DNA from: CBDDKS01 sp965230335
GTDB taxonomy: Bacteria > Pseudomonadota > Gammaproteobacteria > Enterobacterales > Kangiellaceae
Direction: 5' to 3'
NCBI GenBank assembly: GCA_965230335.1
Contig: CBDDKS010000006.1
Location: 620,001 to 684,000, forward strand
Length of the DNA stretch: 64,000 bases
Shown in pieces: positions 55,763-64,000 of this stretch; position 1 is the stretch's first letter; each line of letters starts with the position of its first letter. A model generated the notes under the pieces. That model was not told the DNA's origin, ran no database searches, and worked only from the letters and a program-made list of their open reading frames with translations. The position numbers and the translations under genes are program-made.

Positions 55763-56266
55763 ATGATTATTTTGATACAGTTGCAAAATAAACTTACACC
55801 ATACAATAAATACAACATACTTCGTAAATTTAATATGCTTTCAATGTTTCTTGATCAAGTTAAACGAAATATCGTCGCTTTAATCAGCCTTGCCGTCGCC
55901 GTTTCAAGTCTCAGTTATAATACATGGCGAGATAAATTATCAGAAGACAACAGAAATCAGAGGTTCTCTGCATTCCAAATTCTTCTCAAAACGTCTGATT
56001 TACAAAGTGTTATTTTCTACCATCATTATGAAAAAGAAACCAAAGATAAGGGCAATCTTCGAACTGGTTGGTCTCATGTTCTTCTGATCGATGACCTTGC
56101 CAATATTCTACCAGAACCTATGCCTCAAGTTGCTACAGAACTCAAGCACACATGGAAAGAATATTCTGATACGTTAGAAAATAACCCTGACAGCCACAAA
56201 GCCATTGATAAAAAAGTTGATGCCTTAAGAAACACAACACTGCAGTTACTTAAAACATTAAAATAA
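55763..56266 (+). CDS. Hypothetical single-pass membrane protein
   Basis: I recognise no family. The protein (up to 167 residues) has one transmembrane segment (RNIVALISLAVAVSSLSYNTW) and a helical, charged C-terminal domain (about 60-167). That layout (a membrane anchor followed by YNTWRDKLSE) is common in small proteins of unknown role. The start may be the ATG at 55763, 55835 or 55844; the last two place the anchor near the N-terminus. Confidence 0.6.
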   Translation: MIILIQLQNKLTPYNKYNILRKFNMLSMFLDQVKRNIVALISLAVAVSSLSYNTWRDKLSEDNRNQRFSAFQILLKTSDLQSVIFYHHYEKETKDKGNLRTGWSHVLLIDDLANILPEPMPQVATELKHTWKEYSDTLENNPDSHKAIDKKVDALRNTTLQLLKTLK

Positions 56267-56396
56267 TACAATAAAAAGCCATATTTAATCTACGACTCTT
56301 TCAATGACAAAAAACTGTGAGACAACGCACAGTAATCCAAAAGACAAATCGTTACATTACCTGAAAAGTTAAAAAAATAAAACTGACAGGTATTAT

Positions 56397-57821
56397 ATGT
56401 CAAAATCGCACTTCTTTTTTTTATGGTGTTTCTTTTATTTAGTCATTCTTTCAAGTTGCTCTTCTCATGAGAACCTCAAGTCAAAAGGATCAAAACCGCA
56501 TATTGAAAAACACTTAACAGCAACAGGTGGTATTGAAGGAAAATCAGGTGTCTGTCCTAAAACCATTTACGATACCATTCATCCAATATCAACACTTAAT
56601 CCAAAACCCAAAGCAAACGAACCTTTAATGACAATTGAAGGTTTACAACAATTTATTCAAAGAAAAAAGATTAAAACCATAGAATCATTACTCAATTATT
56701 TTCCCAAACATTATCGTAATAATTTTTCATTGGTTGAACATACAAAAGCTCTTGGTCAATCTAATTTGCAATACCCCAGAATTGTATTATTTGGTTCTGA
56801 TGGTCGATTTCTACTCAATATTGGCACTAAACCGGATGATCCTAAATATAATGTATTGGATGTTGCTGAGCTTCATGATACTACAGGTGAATGGGAATTT
56901 TCGAAATTTGATTTTAGTGGAAAAACACCCAAGCTAACCAGACATGATACTTCCTGTATTGAATGTCATGGCAGTGACAATTCACGTCCAGTGTGGGGTA
57001 CAAATCTTGAGTGGCCAGGTGTTTTTGGTGATAATATAGCCAAAGGTCCACAAGGTGAAGCACTCGATGGTAAACATGCCAATCGTATGAATGACATTAT
57101 GCAAGGTCATGGAGGCTCCAAAAGATTTGACTTTTTAGAATGGCATCATGAAAAATTAAATCGGGGCACTAAAAGAAAAATTGCTCATCATATATTTGGT
57201 GCAGAATTATTACTGTCTAATATTGCTATGGGAACAGCAACAGCCAGAGGTGCTTTTATTCGATTAACTCAAAAAAAACCTGAATTATACAAAAAATTAA
57301 GGAAGGATATTCTTTTGTTATATTATTTAAAAAAAGGCAATGCATTACTAAATGAAGACAACAAAAGGTATTTCAATAAATTGCAAAAGAAGCTTGCTTT
57401 AAAAACAATGGACTTAGATCATTTATTGAAATATTTAGGACTAGATACCTCTATTGCATTTTCAGTTGCCACCTTAGCAGAAAAAGAAGAACCCAAGACC
57501 GATTGGAGTATGGGAAAAGGTGACTTATATGATATGCTTATACTGCAAATTTTGGATGATCTTTACTATGACAATCAAAAAATACAGTATATTTTAAATA
57601 ATAAAATTATAGATGAAGGCATTATTGATTGCCCTGATACTGCATCAAATATATATGAAGTTATTCATTTTAAAATGTTGCATTTATTTTATTTACGAGG
57701 AGAAGCCAGATACATGGTTAATCAATACTATTATGCCATTGATGGAGAAGATATTTATGATCGTGTTTTTATTCCCATTGCCCATAATATGATTCATTAT
57801 TTAAAGGCATCATTAATCTAG
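56397..57821 (+). CDS. Monohaem c-type cytochrome-like lipoprotein of unknown function
   Basis: The 474-residue protein has a lipoprotein signal with lipobox ILSSC (Cys near residue 21). One haem-attachment site CIECH occurs near residue 186 in the context HDTSCIECHGSDNSRPVWGT. The C-terminal half is helical and Lys-rich with no second CXXCH. It is exported and probably faces the periplasm or the surface. I cannot name the family; a role in electron transfer is inferred only from the haem motif. AGG precedes the ATG. The stop codon lies within a copy of the dispersed palindrome. Confidence 0.78.
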   Translation: MSKSHFFFLWCFFYLVILSSCSSHENLKSKGSKPHIEKHLTATGGIEGKSGVCPKTIYDTIHPISTLNPKPKANEPLMTIEGLQQFIQRKKIKTIESLLNYFPKHYRNNFSLVEHTKALGQSNLQYPRIVLFGSDGRFLLNIGTKPDDPKYNVLDVAELHDTTGEWEFSKFDFSGKTPKLTRHDTSCIECHGSDNSRPVWGTNLEWPGVFGDNIAKGPQGEALDGKHANRMNDIMQGHGGSKRFDFLEWHHEKLNRGTKRKIAHHIFGAELLLSNIAMGTATARGAFIRLTQKKPELYKKLRKDILLLYYLKKGNALLNEDNKRYFNKLQKKLALKTMDLDHLLKYLGLDTSIAFSVATLAEKEEPKTDWSMGKGDLYDMLILQILDDLYYDNQKIQYILNNKIIDEGIIDCPDTASNIYEVIHFKMLHLFYLRGEARYMVNQYYYAIDGEDIYDRVFIPIAHNMIHYLKASLI

Positions 57822-57870
57822 ACTGTTTATCTTTTATAGATTAAGTCTGTAAAACATAAACAGGCTCTAG
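57818..57870. repeat. Full, diverged copy of dispersed palindrome; possible terminator
   Basis: CTAGACTGTTTATCTTTTAT pairs with the inverted arm ending AACAGGCTCTAG, with a small bulge. It includes the stop codon of the cytochrome-like gene and lies between two convergent genes, where it could end transcription from both sides. Confidence 0.75.
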
Positions 57871-57882
57871 TATATATTCAAA

Positions 57883-58506
57883 TCAACGATACTCTAAACT
57901 CTTTAAAATATTACGAATACTTTCATCTCGATAATTGTTAGAAGGTTGTTCTAATCGTTTTGCAACATAACGATCAACTTTTTCATCAAAAACACATCGA
58001 TAGTGAAAAACATGTATATCTTCCTGAAAAGCAGATATTAGAGTATATTCCGAATCATTTGCAACATAATAACCACCTGTATTCGCACAGCCTTGTAATT
58101 GATCTTCACCATTCATTTCCCATTCTGTAGGAAAATAAATTTGTCCATATGAAACAAGATAAACCATACTTTCACTGTTTTGACTTGTTGCATTAACAAC
58201 ATGGTTGCCAAATTCATCTATTTTTATTTTTTTCTTTTTTTTATTAAAAAAAATTTCTTTTTTTACTTCCAGACTTTTATTGTTTTTTTCTAAACGCTTA
58301 TCTTTTTTTTCTTTGGTATAACTTAACCTCATGACTTCTTTTATTTCCATATCTTTGTCGTTCAAATGGAATGCTTCATAGTCTTCACTATCTATTAAAC
58401 TGTTTACATCATTATGATGAGAACTCTGTTGACTATTCAACAAAAATAACGTGCCGGTTATTGTTAAAAAAGAAACACCAATGATAAGCATCAAATGTTG
58501 ATTCAT
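57883..58506 (-). CDS. Hypothetical secreted or anchored protein
   Basis: I recognise no family. The 207-residue protein has one N-terminal hydrophobic segment (LMLIIGVSFLTITGTLFLLN), a very Lys-rich middle (about 70-100, including NKKKKKIKIDEFG) and a C-terminal domain with two cysteines (LQGCANTGG, HYRCVFDEK) that could form a disulfide. It is probably periplasmic. A strong terminator lies between it and the next gene upstream. Confidence 0.65.
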   Translation of the reverse strand: MNQHLMLIIGVSFLTITGTLFLLNSQQSSHHNDVNSLIDSEDYEAFHLNDKDMEIKEVMRLSYTKEKKDKRLEKNNKSLEVKKEIFFNKKKKKIKIDEFGNHVVNATSQNSESMVYLVSYGQIYFPTEWEMNGEDQLQGCANTGGYYVANDSEYTLISAFQEDIHVFHYRCVFDEKVDRYVAKRLEQPSNNYRDESIRNILKSLEYR

Positions 58507-58554
58507 ATCGTACCTTTATTTTTTTTACACTTTATACATAATTCAAAACTATAA

Positions 58555-58586
58555 AAAAACCTATCTAATATTTTAGATAGGTTTTT
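58555..58586. terminator. Bidirectional intrinsic terminator
   Basis: AAAAACCTATCTAA and its exact reverse complement TTAGATAGGTTTTT form a 14-base-pair stem with a TATT loop, with a T run on either strand. It lies just after the stop of the Asn/Cys-rich gene (reverse strand), whose transcription it should end. Confidence 0.85.
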
Positions 58587-58609
58587 AATGTTGACATTGA
58601 CATAAACTA

Positions 58610-59770
58610 TTATCTACGCCACCACCACCTGGACCGTCTGTTATTTGTAGAGTTATTGGTATTTCTATTACTAGGCGTTACATTTGATGTATTATTCTGT
58701 GAAGAAGTATCTGGTGAATTTTGTATGTTACTTGAATTTCTAGATGAACCACAACCTCCTCGATATTCACAAGCCTGAGCATTCACACCAGGTTGCCAGC
58801 TGCGTGTAAACTTCAGCATATTTTGCTTCACCTTAGCATCCAAGTCACCAGCATACCTATCAATAGCGCCATCACCTAAATATAAACCAACATAAGCAAG
58901 AATATCATCAGTAGATAAGCCACAACCAAAACCTGTGTTTAACAATTGCCTTGGATCAGCTCCTTTCGCTGCACTGGCTTCATTTCTAGTTATCCAATTA
59001 TCACCATTAATATTCAGTCGATTGACTAATTCACGGCCTCTTTGACTTCCAATAAGTGCGGAAAAATAAGTAATACCATCGCTTACAGAAAGTCTGGGAT
59101 TAAGACTTGGTGCAACCCCTTGATAACCCGCTTGTGATTGAAATTGATCATCAATCTCAATACCCAGGTTAAATTCAATATCAATAATAGATTCTCTTGC
59201 ATTCGCAGCATCGCTACAAACATTCATATTAGACACATAAATACCTGAAGCATTTAAACATCCGGTACCATTTGCCATCATTACGACACAGTTAGTATCA
59301 CACCAGGATTGTGTATCTCTGGTTCGCCTTCCAGAAACAACATGGGAAGGATTACCACTTGAATGACAACCACTGTTGTTATTGTTATTGTTGTTGTTAT
59401 TGTTGTTGTTGTTATTGTTGTTGTTGTTATTGTTGTTGTTCGATCCAGAATGATTTCCATTTGAACAACCTGCCATTCTTGCCTGGTTAGCATCCGTATA
59501 ACAGTTTCCACCACAAGCGAAAGAATGACTACCTCTACATTGGCTTGATGACGTATTCGATGATCCATTATTGCCAGCATTATTGTTGTTGTTTGACTGG
59601 CTTCCATTTGTACATCCTCCTGATCTTGCCTGATTCGCATCTGTGTAGCAATTTCCGCCACAGGCATAAGGATGCGATCCTCCACAAGTTTGTGTAAAAC
59701 CTATTGAATAAGTAAAAATCAAACTGAAACAGATTAACAATTGATTTTTTATTTTATTTGATGTTTTCAT
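58610..59770 (-). CDS. Secreted Cys-rich, Asn-rich protein of unknown function
   Basis: The 386-residue protein has a signal peptide (first ~26 residues, ending GFTQT). Two Cys-rich units follow (about 29-53 and 78-102), each of the form C-G/R-GSH-x-x-ACGGNCYTDANQAR-x-x-GC. Then come 22 consecutive asparagines (111-132) and a longer conserved region (about 133-340) with an EF-hand-like loop NINGDNWITRNEA. The tail is Asn/Ser-rich and ends in RSRWWWRR. It is presumably extracellular or surface-exposed with several disulfides. GAGGAAAC precedes the ATG. I know no family for it. Confidence 0.75.
   Translation of the reverse strand: MKTSNKIKNQLLICFSLIFTYSIGFTQTCGGSHPYACGGNCYTDANQARSGGCTNGSQSNNNNNAGNNGSSNTSSSQCRGSHSFACGGNCYTDANQARMAGCSNGNHSGSNNNNNNNNNNNNNNNNNNNNNNSGCHSSGNPSHVVSGRRTRDTQSWCDTNCVVMMANGTGCLNASGIYVSNMNVCSDAANARESIIDIEFNLGIEIDDQFQSQAGYQGVAPSLNPRLSVSDGITYFSALIGSQRGRELVNRLNINGDNWITRNEASAAKGADPRQLLNTGFGCGLSTDDILAYVGLYLGDGAIDRYAGDLDAKVKQNMLKFTRSWQPGVNAQACEYRGGCGSSRNSSNIQNSPDTSSQNNTSNVTPSNRNTNNSTNNRRSRWWWRR
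59375..59440 (-). repeat. Trinucleotide tract encoding 22 asparagines
   Basis: Twenty-two consecutive AAC/AAT codons (GTT/ATT on the plus strand), mostly runs of three or four AAC broken by AAT. The regular interruption pattern suggests repeat expansion in units of about 12 bases. Unequal replication here would change tract length without shifting frame. Confidence 0.9.
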
Positions 59771-60232
59771 TATTGTTTCCTCATTATTTATTATTAGTAT
59801 GTAAAGCTGAGTCTAAACAACAGAGTCAATTATCACCCTACTTATGGTTAAGGGTTTTTAATCATCCCATTCAAATCAAAAAAAATCTGTGTACTCTATC
59901 ACAAATAATTGATAAACAGATATTGACTATGATGTATTGTATTTCTTGTTTGGAATAAATTAAAAAAGAATTATGATTTTATTAACCATTCTTTTTGAAA
60001 ATTAAAATACTATTCCGTTATTCCTAACAACTACAATAGATTAGATTCTGCTTATAAAAATAGTCTAGCTGATTTAAATATTTGACAAATGTTATTTGCT
60101 GCATTGCAGGAATATCAAAACCTGCTAATACTTGTCCGAACGCAGAGCTATCATGCTCTTACACCCGCCACTCTTCTACCTTGTGTACTTTTTGCTGATC
60201 TTAACTTTGGCATAAAAACACTCTCTTTTAAG
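59771..60232. other. 462-bp intergenic region between the Asn-rich gene and ilvE
   Basis: No gene is supported on either strand. It must contain the promoter of the Asn-rich gene. A small perfect palindrome, CTGCA-T-TGCAG, lies at 60099-60109, and nothing else stands out. Confidence 0.5.
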
Positions 60233-61165
60233 TTATTTTTCTCTACATAGTGTTAACCAGTTCCATTCATCTTTTGTTTCACCTGAAAATAAACCAAAAA
60301 ACATCTCTTGTATTTTCTTTGTAGTACAACCAGATTTTCCAGAACCGATTTGAATTTGATCAACACTTCGAACAGGGGTAATTTCTGCTGCAGTACCTGT
60401 CATAAATATTTCATCAGCAATATACAAAGATTCTCTGGAAATAAACTCTCTACGAACTTCATATCCTAATTTTTCAGCAAAATTGATAACGGTATCTCTC
60501 GTAATACCAGGTAAAATACTCCCTGATACGGGTGGTGTATAGAAAATATTATTTCGAATAACAAATAGATTTTCTCCTGCACCTTCACTCACCATACCAT
60601 TAACGTCCAAACCAATACCTTCATGATAACCATGCCGCTTGGCTTCCATTGAAATCAATTGAGAACTTAAATAATTGCCTCCTGCTTTAGCACCAGTGGG
60701 CATTGTGTTAGGTGCTAAACGACTCCATGAAGTGACACAAACATCTATTCCTTCAGTTAATGCATCTGCTCCCAAATAAGCTCCCCAGTCTAAAGCTGCA
60801 ATAGCAACATCTACAGCAATATCTTTTGGCTTTACTCCCAAGCCCGCACCTTCTCCATAAAAAGCAATGGGCCTTAAATAAGCACTCTCAAAGTCATTTT
60901 TTATTACCATTGCTTTACAGGCTGTTTCGATAACCTCTTGTGAAAAAGGAATGTGCATACGATATATTTTTGCAGAATCAAATAATCTTTGAATATGTTC
61001 TGATAGTCTGAATACTTGTGGACCATACGGTGTCTTATACACTCTTATCCCCTCAAAAACAGAAGAACCATAGTGCAAACCATGACTTAAAACATGCACT
61101 TTAGCTTCCTCCGAAGGAATAACCTTTCCATTAAACCAAATTAATTTATTTTGTGTACCACTCAT
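60233..61165 (-). CDS. ilvE: Branched-chain amino acid aminotransferase
   Basis: The 310-residue fold-IV PLP aminotransferase interconverts valine, leucine and isoleucine with their keto acids. The start NKLIWFNGKVIPSEEAKVHV, the PLP lysine in GAKAGGNYLSSQ and the closing SRESLYIADEIFMTGTAAEI match E. coli IlvE (309 residues) closely. GAGGT precedes the ATG. The upstream leader region (61343-61479) looks like an amino acid attenuator, so expression probably falls when charged Ile, Leu and Val tRNAs are plentiful. Confidence 0.96.
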   Translation of the reverse strand: MSGTQNKLIWFNGKVIPSEEAKVHVLSHGLHYGSSVFEGIRVYKTPYGPQVFRLSEHIQRLFDSAKIYRMHIPFSQEVIETACKAMVIKNDFESAYLRPIAFYGEGAGLGVKPKDIAVDVAIAALDWGAYLGADALTEGIDVCVTSWSRLAPNTMPTGAKAGGNYLSSQLISMEAKRHGYHEGIGLDVNGMVSEGAGENLFVIRNNIFYTPPVSGSILPGITRDTVINFAEKLGYEVRREFISRESLYIADEIFMTGTAAEITPVRSVDQIQIGSGKSGCTTKKIQEMFFGLFSGETKDEWNWLTLCREK

Positions 61166-61342
61166 TATCGTTTACCTCATCTTATATTGGCGTCAATTTA
61201 TCTTGTGAATGATTATTGGCATAAATTTGTTTGACATAGTTTAATTATGTTAATTCTCTAATCATTGCTATAGATTTGTCTTAAATAGCTTTCAAGTTAA
61301 CATCATTTTCTTTAAATATTTTTTGCATCGTTTTATTGCCTC

Positions 61343-61374
61343 AAAAAAAACCCCCGGTCCTTTCGGAGCGGGGG
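61343..61374 (-). terminator. Attenuator terminator upstream of ilvE
   Basis: On the reverse strand CCCCCGCTCCGAAAGGACCG continues to GGGGG and eight Ts, a strong rho-independent hairpin (61351-61374) placed between the leader peptide and ilvE. Its 5' arm CCCCCGC (61368-61374) is also complementary to GCGGGGG (61408-61414) at the end of the leader peptide reading frame, giving a mutually exclusive antiterminator pairing. Confidence 0.75.
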
Positions 61375-61398
61375 TTTTTGATTTCATGTTAACTTAGC

Positions 61399-61479
61399 TC
61401 AATAATACCCCCGCCGTGGAGATAAAATAATCACTACGATTAATAAAATGACAATATTGGCTAAGTTTAAGTTTTTCAT
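61399..61479 (-). CDS. Putative ilvE leader peptide (IlvL-like), 26 residues
   Basis: A short frame starts ATG AAA AAC and encodes 26 residues, half of them Ile, Leu or Val, with the run NIVILLIVVIIL and the end SPRRGYY. It stops 25 bases before the terminator hairpin. The layout matches the ilv leader logic: ribosome stalling at the Ile/Val/Leu codons frees the CGGCGGGGG of the Arg-Arg-Gly codons to pair with the terminator 5' arm. TATAAT lies just before the ATG and no good ribosome site is seen, so translation initiation is the weak point. Confidence 0.6.
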   Translation of the reverse strand: MKNLNLANIVILLIVVIILSPRRGYY

Positions 61480-61694
61480 TACATTATATTGGTTATTTTT
61501 ATGTTGACGATTCTTTCGGTAACTCTGTTATTTTAATTGAAACAATTCTCATTATTTCAATTGTGAACTTTCAAAATTTACTTTTTTATAGGATATCGTT
61601 TTAAGTAAATCATAAAATGCACTTTTCTTGCAAGTTTTTTATAAAAAATATCATACCAAAAAAATAACTCAAAATGACATTTATCTATTTGATT

Positions 61695-62390
61695 TTAAAA
61701 GAAATATTCTACAGAAAAAAACAATCGAGCATCAGCAATATCTGTACTATCAATATTGGTATCAGAAAATGAGAAAGATAATTTCACTTCTGCAATCTGT
61801 GTAGAAGCATCAACACCATACACAAAATAATCATCTGAAGATAAGAAATTATTATCCCCCCAATCCAATCTGCCAACATAAGTTGATAAGTGGATCAAAT
61901 CATTCAAAGGTACATTAAAACGTCCCTCAAGATACATAGCATCTTCACCAGTGTTATAATAATCATTAGAATAATTCAATGATAATTCAAACTTTTTGGC
62001 ATATTCGGCTTTTGCAGTCAGTTCACTATAATCTAAGTCAATATCAGTGCCTGTGAATAATATCTGCTTATATTCAAAGGAATAATCTAAATGTTTTTTC
62101 CATCGATTTTTATATCCACCCATTAAATTAATTTGATTATCAGCGTCACCAAATTCTACCTGAGAATAAAAAAGTTGTGCATACCAGTGTCGATCGAACT
62201 CTGTAGAAACGCCTGCCTGTATCACAGGTTCTTCTTCAGACTGACTAACACCCCTGAACACAAAATCACTGGTAATAGCTACATAAGCATCAAAAGCAGA
62301 TGCTGACAATGCAGCATGATTAAAACCTATTGTTAAAAAAAAGAAAACTATCAATCCAACGCTTTTTTGTTTTAAAAGGACATTCTGCAT
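61695..62390 (-). CDS. TorF-family putative outer-membrane porin
   Basis: About 231 residues with a signal peptide (GLIVFFFLTIGFNHAALSAS) and alternating beta-strand pattern through to a terminal aromatic (FSVEYFF), the outer-membrane barrel signature. AYVAITSDFVFRGVSQSEEE near the mature start is the conserved opening of the TorF/CHP02001 family. GAGGTG six bases before the ATG at 62390 decides this start over one seven codons upstream. Its substrate is unknown. Confidence 0.85.
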   Translation of the reverse strand: MQNVLLKQKSVGLIVFFFLTIGFNHAALSASAFDAYVAITSDFVFRGVSQSEEEPVIQAGVSTEFDRHWYAQLFYSQVEFGDADNQINLMGGYKNRWKKHLDYSFEYKQILFTGTDIDLDYSELTAKAEYAKKFELSLNYSNDYYNTGEDAMYLEGRFNVPLNDLIHLSTYVGRLDWGDNNFLSSDDYFVYGVDASTQIAEVKLSFSFSDTNIDSTDIADARLFFSVEYFF

Positions 62391-62559
62391 AGTCACCTCA
62401 ATATCAAACATTTAACGAAACTAAATATAAAAGAATAACAAGTTCCACATTATTCCAATAAATGATAGCACCACCATTTATAAAGAAATGTGAATGAACA
62501 TCTTGCATTTATTTTTCGACAAGGTATCCTATTAAACGGCCATTACGTTTGGAATTGTT

Positions 62560-63870
62560 ATGGATCCCCATCAATTACTTAGCAGTTTGTTCGAAACTTA
62601 TATTATTTCACGTAATGATAGCTTAGCACTGTGTAAAGAGCTTGAAATCGATGACTATAACTTACAAGCCATACCTGAAACAAGTCCAATAAAATGGCAT
62701 TTAGCTCATACCAGCTGGTTTTACGAGACCTTTATACTAAAGCCTTTTTTTGCAAATTACAAAGTCTTCTCATCAGAATACTCCCTTCTCTTTAATTCTT
62801 ATTACAATGGTGTTGGCGAACAATTTCCTCGTCCACAACGTGGTGTTCTATCACGCCCTAGTACAGAAACCATTTTTCAGTATCGTGAACATATCGATCA
62901 TCATATGCGTTTGCTTTTTGAACAACATATTCCATTAGATACGACTATTTCACAACGAATTATCTTAGGAATACATCATGAGAAACAACATCAAGAACTG
63001 ATGTTAACTGATCTAAAATTTTGTTTTTTTCAGAACCCCATAAAGCCTGCTTATCAATCAAAAACCATATCAACATCCAAACAAATCCATTCAAACTGGA
63101 TTAAATTTGATGAAGGCTTGCATACCATAGGCTATCAAGGTAATGACTTTTGCTTTGATAATGAACAACCAGCACATCACACTTATCTTACCCAATTTTC
63201 AATTTGTAATCGCCCTGTCATTAATAAAGAGTATCTTGAATTTATTAGCGATGGCGGTTATCAACAACCACAATTATGGCTTTCTGATGGTTGGCAATGG
63301 TGTAAAAAACACAACCGACAACATCCCTTGTATTGGCAACCTGATAATCATGGCTGGAAAGAATTTAGTTTAATGGGCATGATTGATTTGGATATTTATG
63401 CACCTGTATGTCATATCAATTATTATGAGGCCGATGCATTTGCCCGTTGGGCAGGCTATCGACTCCCCACAGAAGCCGAATGGGAAAAAGCTGCTGACTA
63501 TCTATTAAAAAAAAATCTTTTATATGAAACACAGCGCCCAGCACAATCTTCAGAATACTTTCACCCATCACTTGTTGTAAACAAACTTGTTGAAAATGTT
63601 ACTGAACAACATTTTAAAGCGTTTTCTTTTTTTAATACCATTTGGCAATGGACATCTTCACCATACACAGCTTACCCTAACTTCTCAATAAACAAAGATG
63701 CTATTGGAGAATACAATGGTAAATTCATGTGTAATCAAATCGTATTGAAAGGCAGTAGTTGCCTGACAGCCAAAAATCATTCAAGAATCAGCTATCGTAA
63801 TTTTTTCTACCCGCCTGATCAATGGCAAATGACAGGTATTCGACTCGCAAAAAATCATTCGGTTAAATAA
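62560..63870 (+). CDS. egtB: Ergothioneine biosynthesis sulfoxide synthase EgtB
   Basis: The 436-residue protein has an N-terminal DinB-like domain (about 10-160) with iron-ligand histidines in PIKWHLAHTSWFYETF and LGIHHEKQHQELM, and a C-terminal formylglycine-generating-type domain (about 185-435) with NYYEADAFARWAGYRLPTEA followed by EWEKAA. EgtB joins a sulfur donor to hercynine using oxygen. It is joined to egtD by a TAATG overlap. Confidence 0.94.
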   Translation: MDPHQLLSSLFETYIISRNDSLALCKELEIDDYNLQAIPETSPIKWHLAHTSWFYETFILKPFFANYKVFSSEYSLLFNSYYNGVGEQFPRPQRGVLSRPSTETIFQYREHIDHHMRLLFEQHIPLDTTISQRIILGIHHEKQHQELMLTDLKFCFFQNPIKPAYQSKTISTSKQIHSNWIKFDEGLHTIGYQGNDFCFDNEQPAHHTYLTQFSICNRPVINKEYLEFISDGGYQQPQLWLSDGWQWCKKHNRQHPLYWQPDNHGWKEFSLMGMIDLDIYAPVCHINYYEADAFARWAGYRLPTEAEWEKAADYLLKKNLLYETQRPAQSSEYFHPSLVVNKLVENVTEQHFKAFSFFNTIWQWTSSPYTAYPNFSINKDAIGEYNGKFMCNQIVLKGSSCLTAKNHSRISYRNFFYPPDQWQMTGIRLAKNHSVK

Positions 63871-64000
63871 TGAATCAAACAACACTTAAAAAAAATGTTA
63901 AAGTACTGCACTATGATTTATCCTCTTCAAATATGATAGAAGATATTCATATTGGATTATCAAAAAAACAAAAAAAAATATCACCTAAATATTTTTATGA
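63870..64000 (+). CDS. egtD: L-histidine N-alpha-methyltransferase EgtD (start only)
   Basis: The first 43 codons are visible, starting at the ATG that overlaps the egtB stop. They encode DIHIGLSKKQKKISPKYFYD, the conserved EgtD N-terminus (GLS-x-x-x-K-x-I-x-P-K-Y-F-Y-D). EgtD trimethylates histidine to hercynine, the substrate of EgtB. The SAM-binding core lies outside the window. Confidence 0.85.
   Translation, partial: MNQTTLKKNVKVLHYDLSSSNMIEDIHIGLSKKQKKISPKYFY

Noticed and set aside
59375..59440. CRISPR-like or satellite array
   Set aside because: The repeat is a coding AAC/AAT triplet tract without spacers. No CRISPR array is seen anywhere in the window.
59281..59685. Thr/Ile-rich 134-residue open frame on the reverse strand over the Asn-rich gene
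   Set aside because: It is the shifted reading of the AAC/AAT tract and Cys-rich units. The Asn-rich frame has the signal peptide, ribosome site and full length.

Overview
The window is AT-rich chromosomal DNA that reads as a gammaproteobacterium. The markers are a fused RlmKL methyltransferase, a long membrane-anchored FadE, an Escherichia-type IlvE, a LysAC fusion, TtpC/TonB2-type energy transduction genes, a TorF-type porin and a BPSS1780-type membrane protein. I cannot name the genus. Most of it is housekeeping, interspersed with small accessory modules.

Layout. 1-2.9 kb: the start of ndk (partial), an M24 peptidase and a Fic AMPylase gene preceded by 10-bp repeats. 3.0-15.5 kb: one 3998-residue secreted cadherin/IgGFc/YD-repeat (RHS) protein, read right to left, ending in a variable tip that looks like a HYD1-type ADP-ribosyltransferase toxin. 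A small unknown gene starts one base after it and is the likely immunity gene. 15.8-28.7 kb: initiator tRNA, rlmKL, M17 aminopeptidase, fadE, fumC, a two-receiver GGDEF/EAL protein with a damaged EAL site, an OmpA lipoprotein, a HolD-like gene and rimI. 28.7-32 kb: an inactivated IS3-family element and a hipBA-type module with repeated operator-like DNA. This segment looks acquired. 32-36.4 kb: prfC, tatD and a GspE/PilB ATPase. 36.5-41.6 kb: a six-gene DUF3450-ttpC-exbB-exbD-tonB-TPR operon. 42.2-47.8 kb: a complete dipeptide ABC importer operon. 47.9-54.7 kb: lysAC and thrC, flanked by two related chalcone-isomerase-like genes, one of them fused to a TonB C-terminal domain. 54.7-59.8 kb: membrane and secreted unknowns, including a monohaem lipoprotein and an Asn/Cys-rich secreted protein. 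60.2-61.5 kb: ilvE behind what looks like a classical branched-chain amino acid attenuator with a 26-residue leader peptide. 61.7-64 kb: a TorF-type porin, then egtB and the start of egtD (ergothioneine synthesis).

Three themes link the genes. Periplasmic energy transduction appears twice: the TonB operon and the TonB-domain fusion. Aspartate-family and branched-chain amino acid synthesis (lysAC, thrC, ilvE) sits beside peptide uptake. A dispersed palindromic repeat with core TTAGGGGCTGTTTATCTTTT occurs in intergenic DNA across the window as full hairpins or half copies, often touching stop codons. The observations most worth following are the RHS tip and its unknown partner, the CHI-like::TonB fusion, the ilvE attenuator and the dispersed palindrome family.
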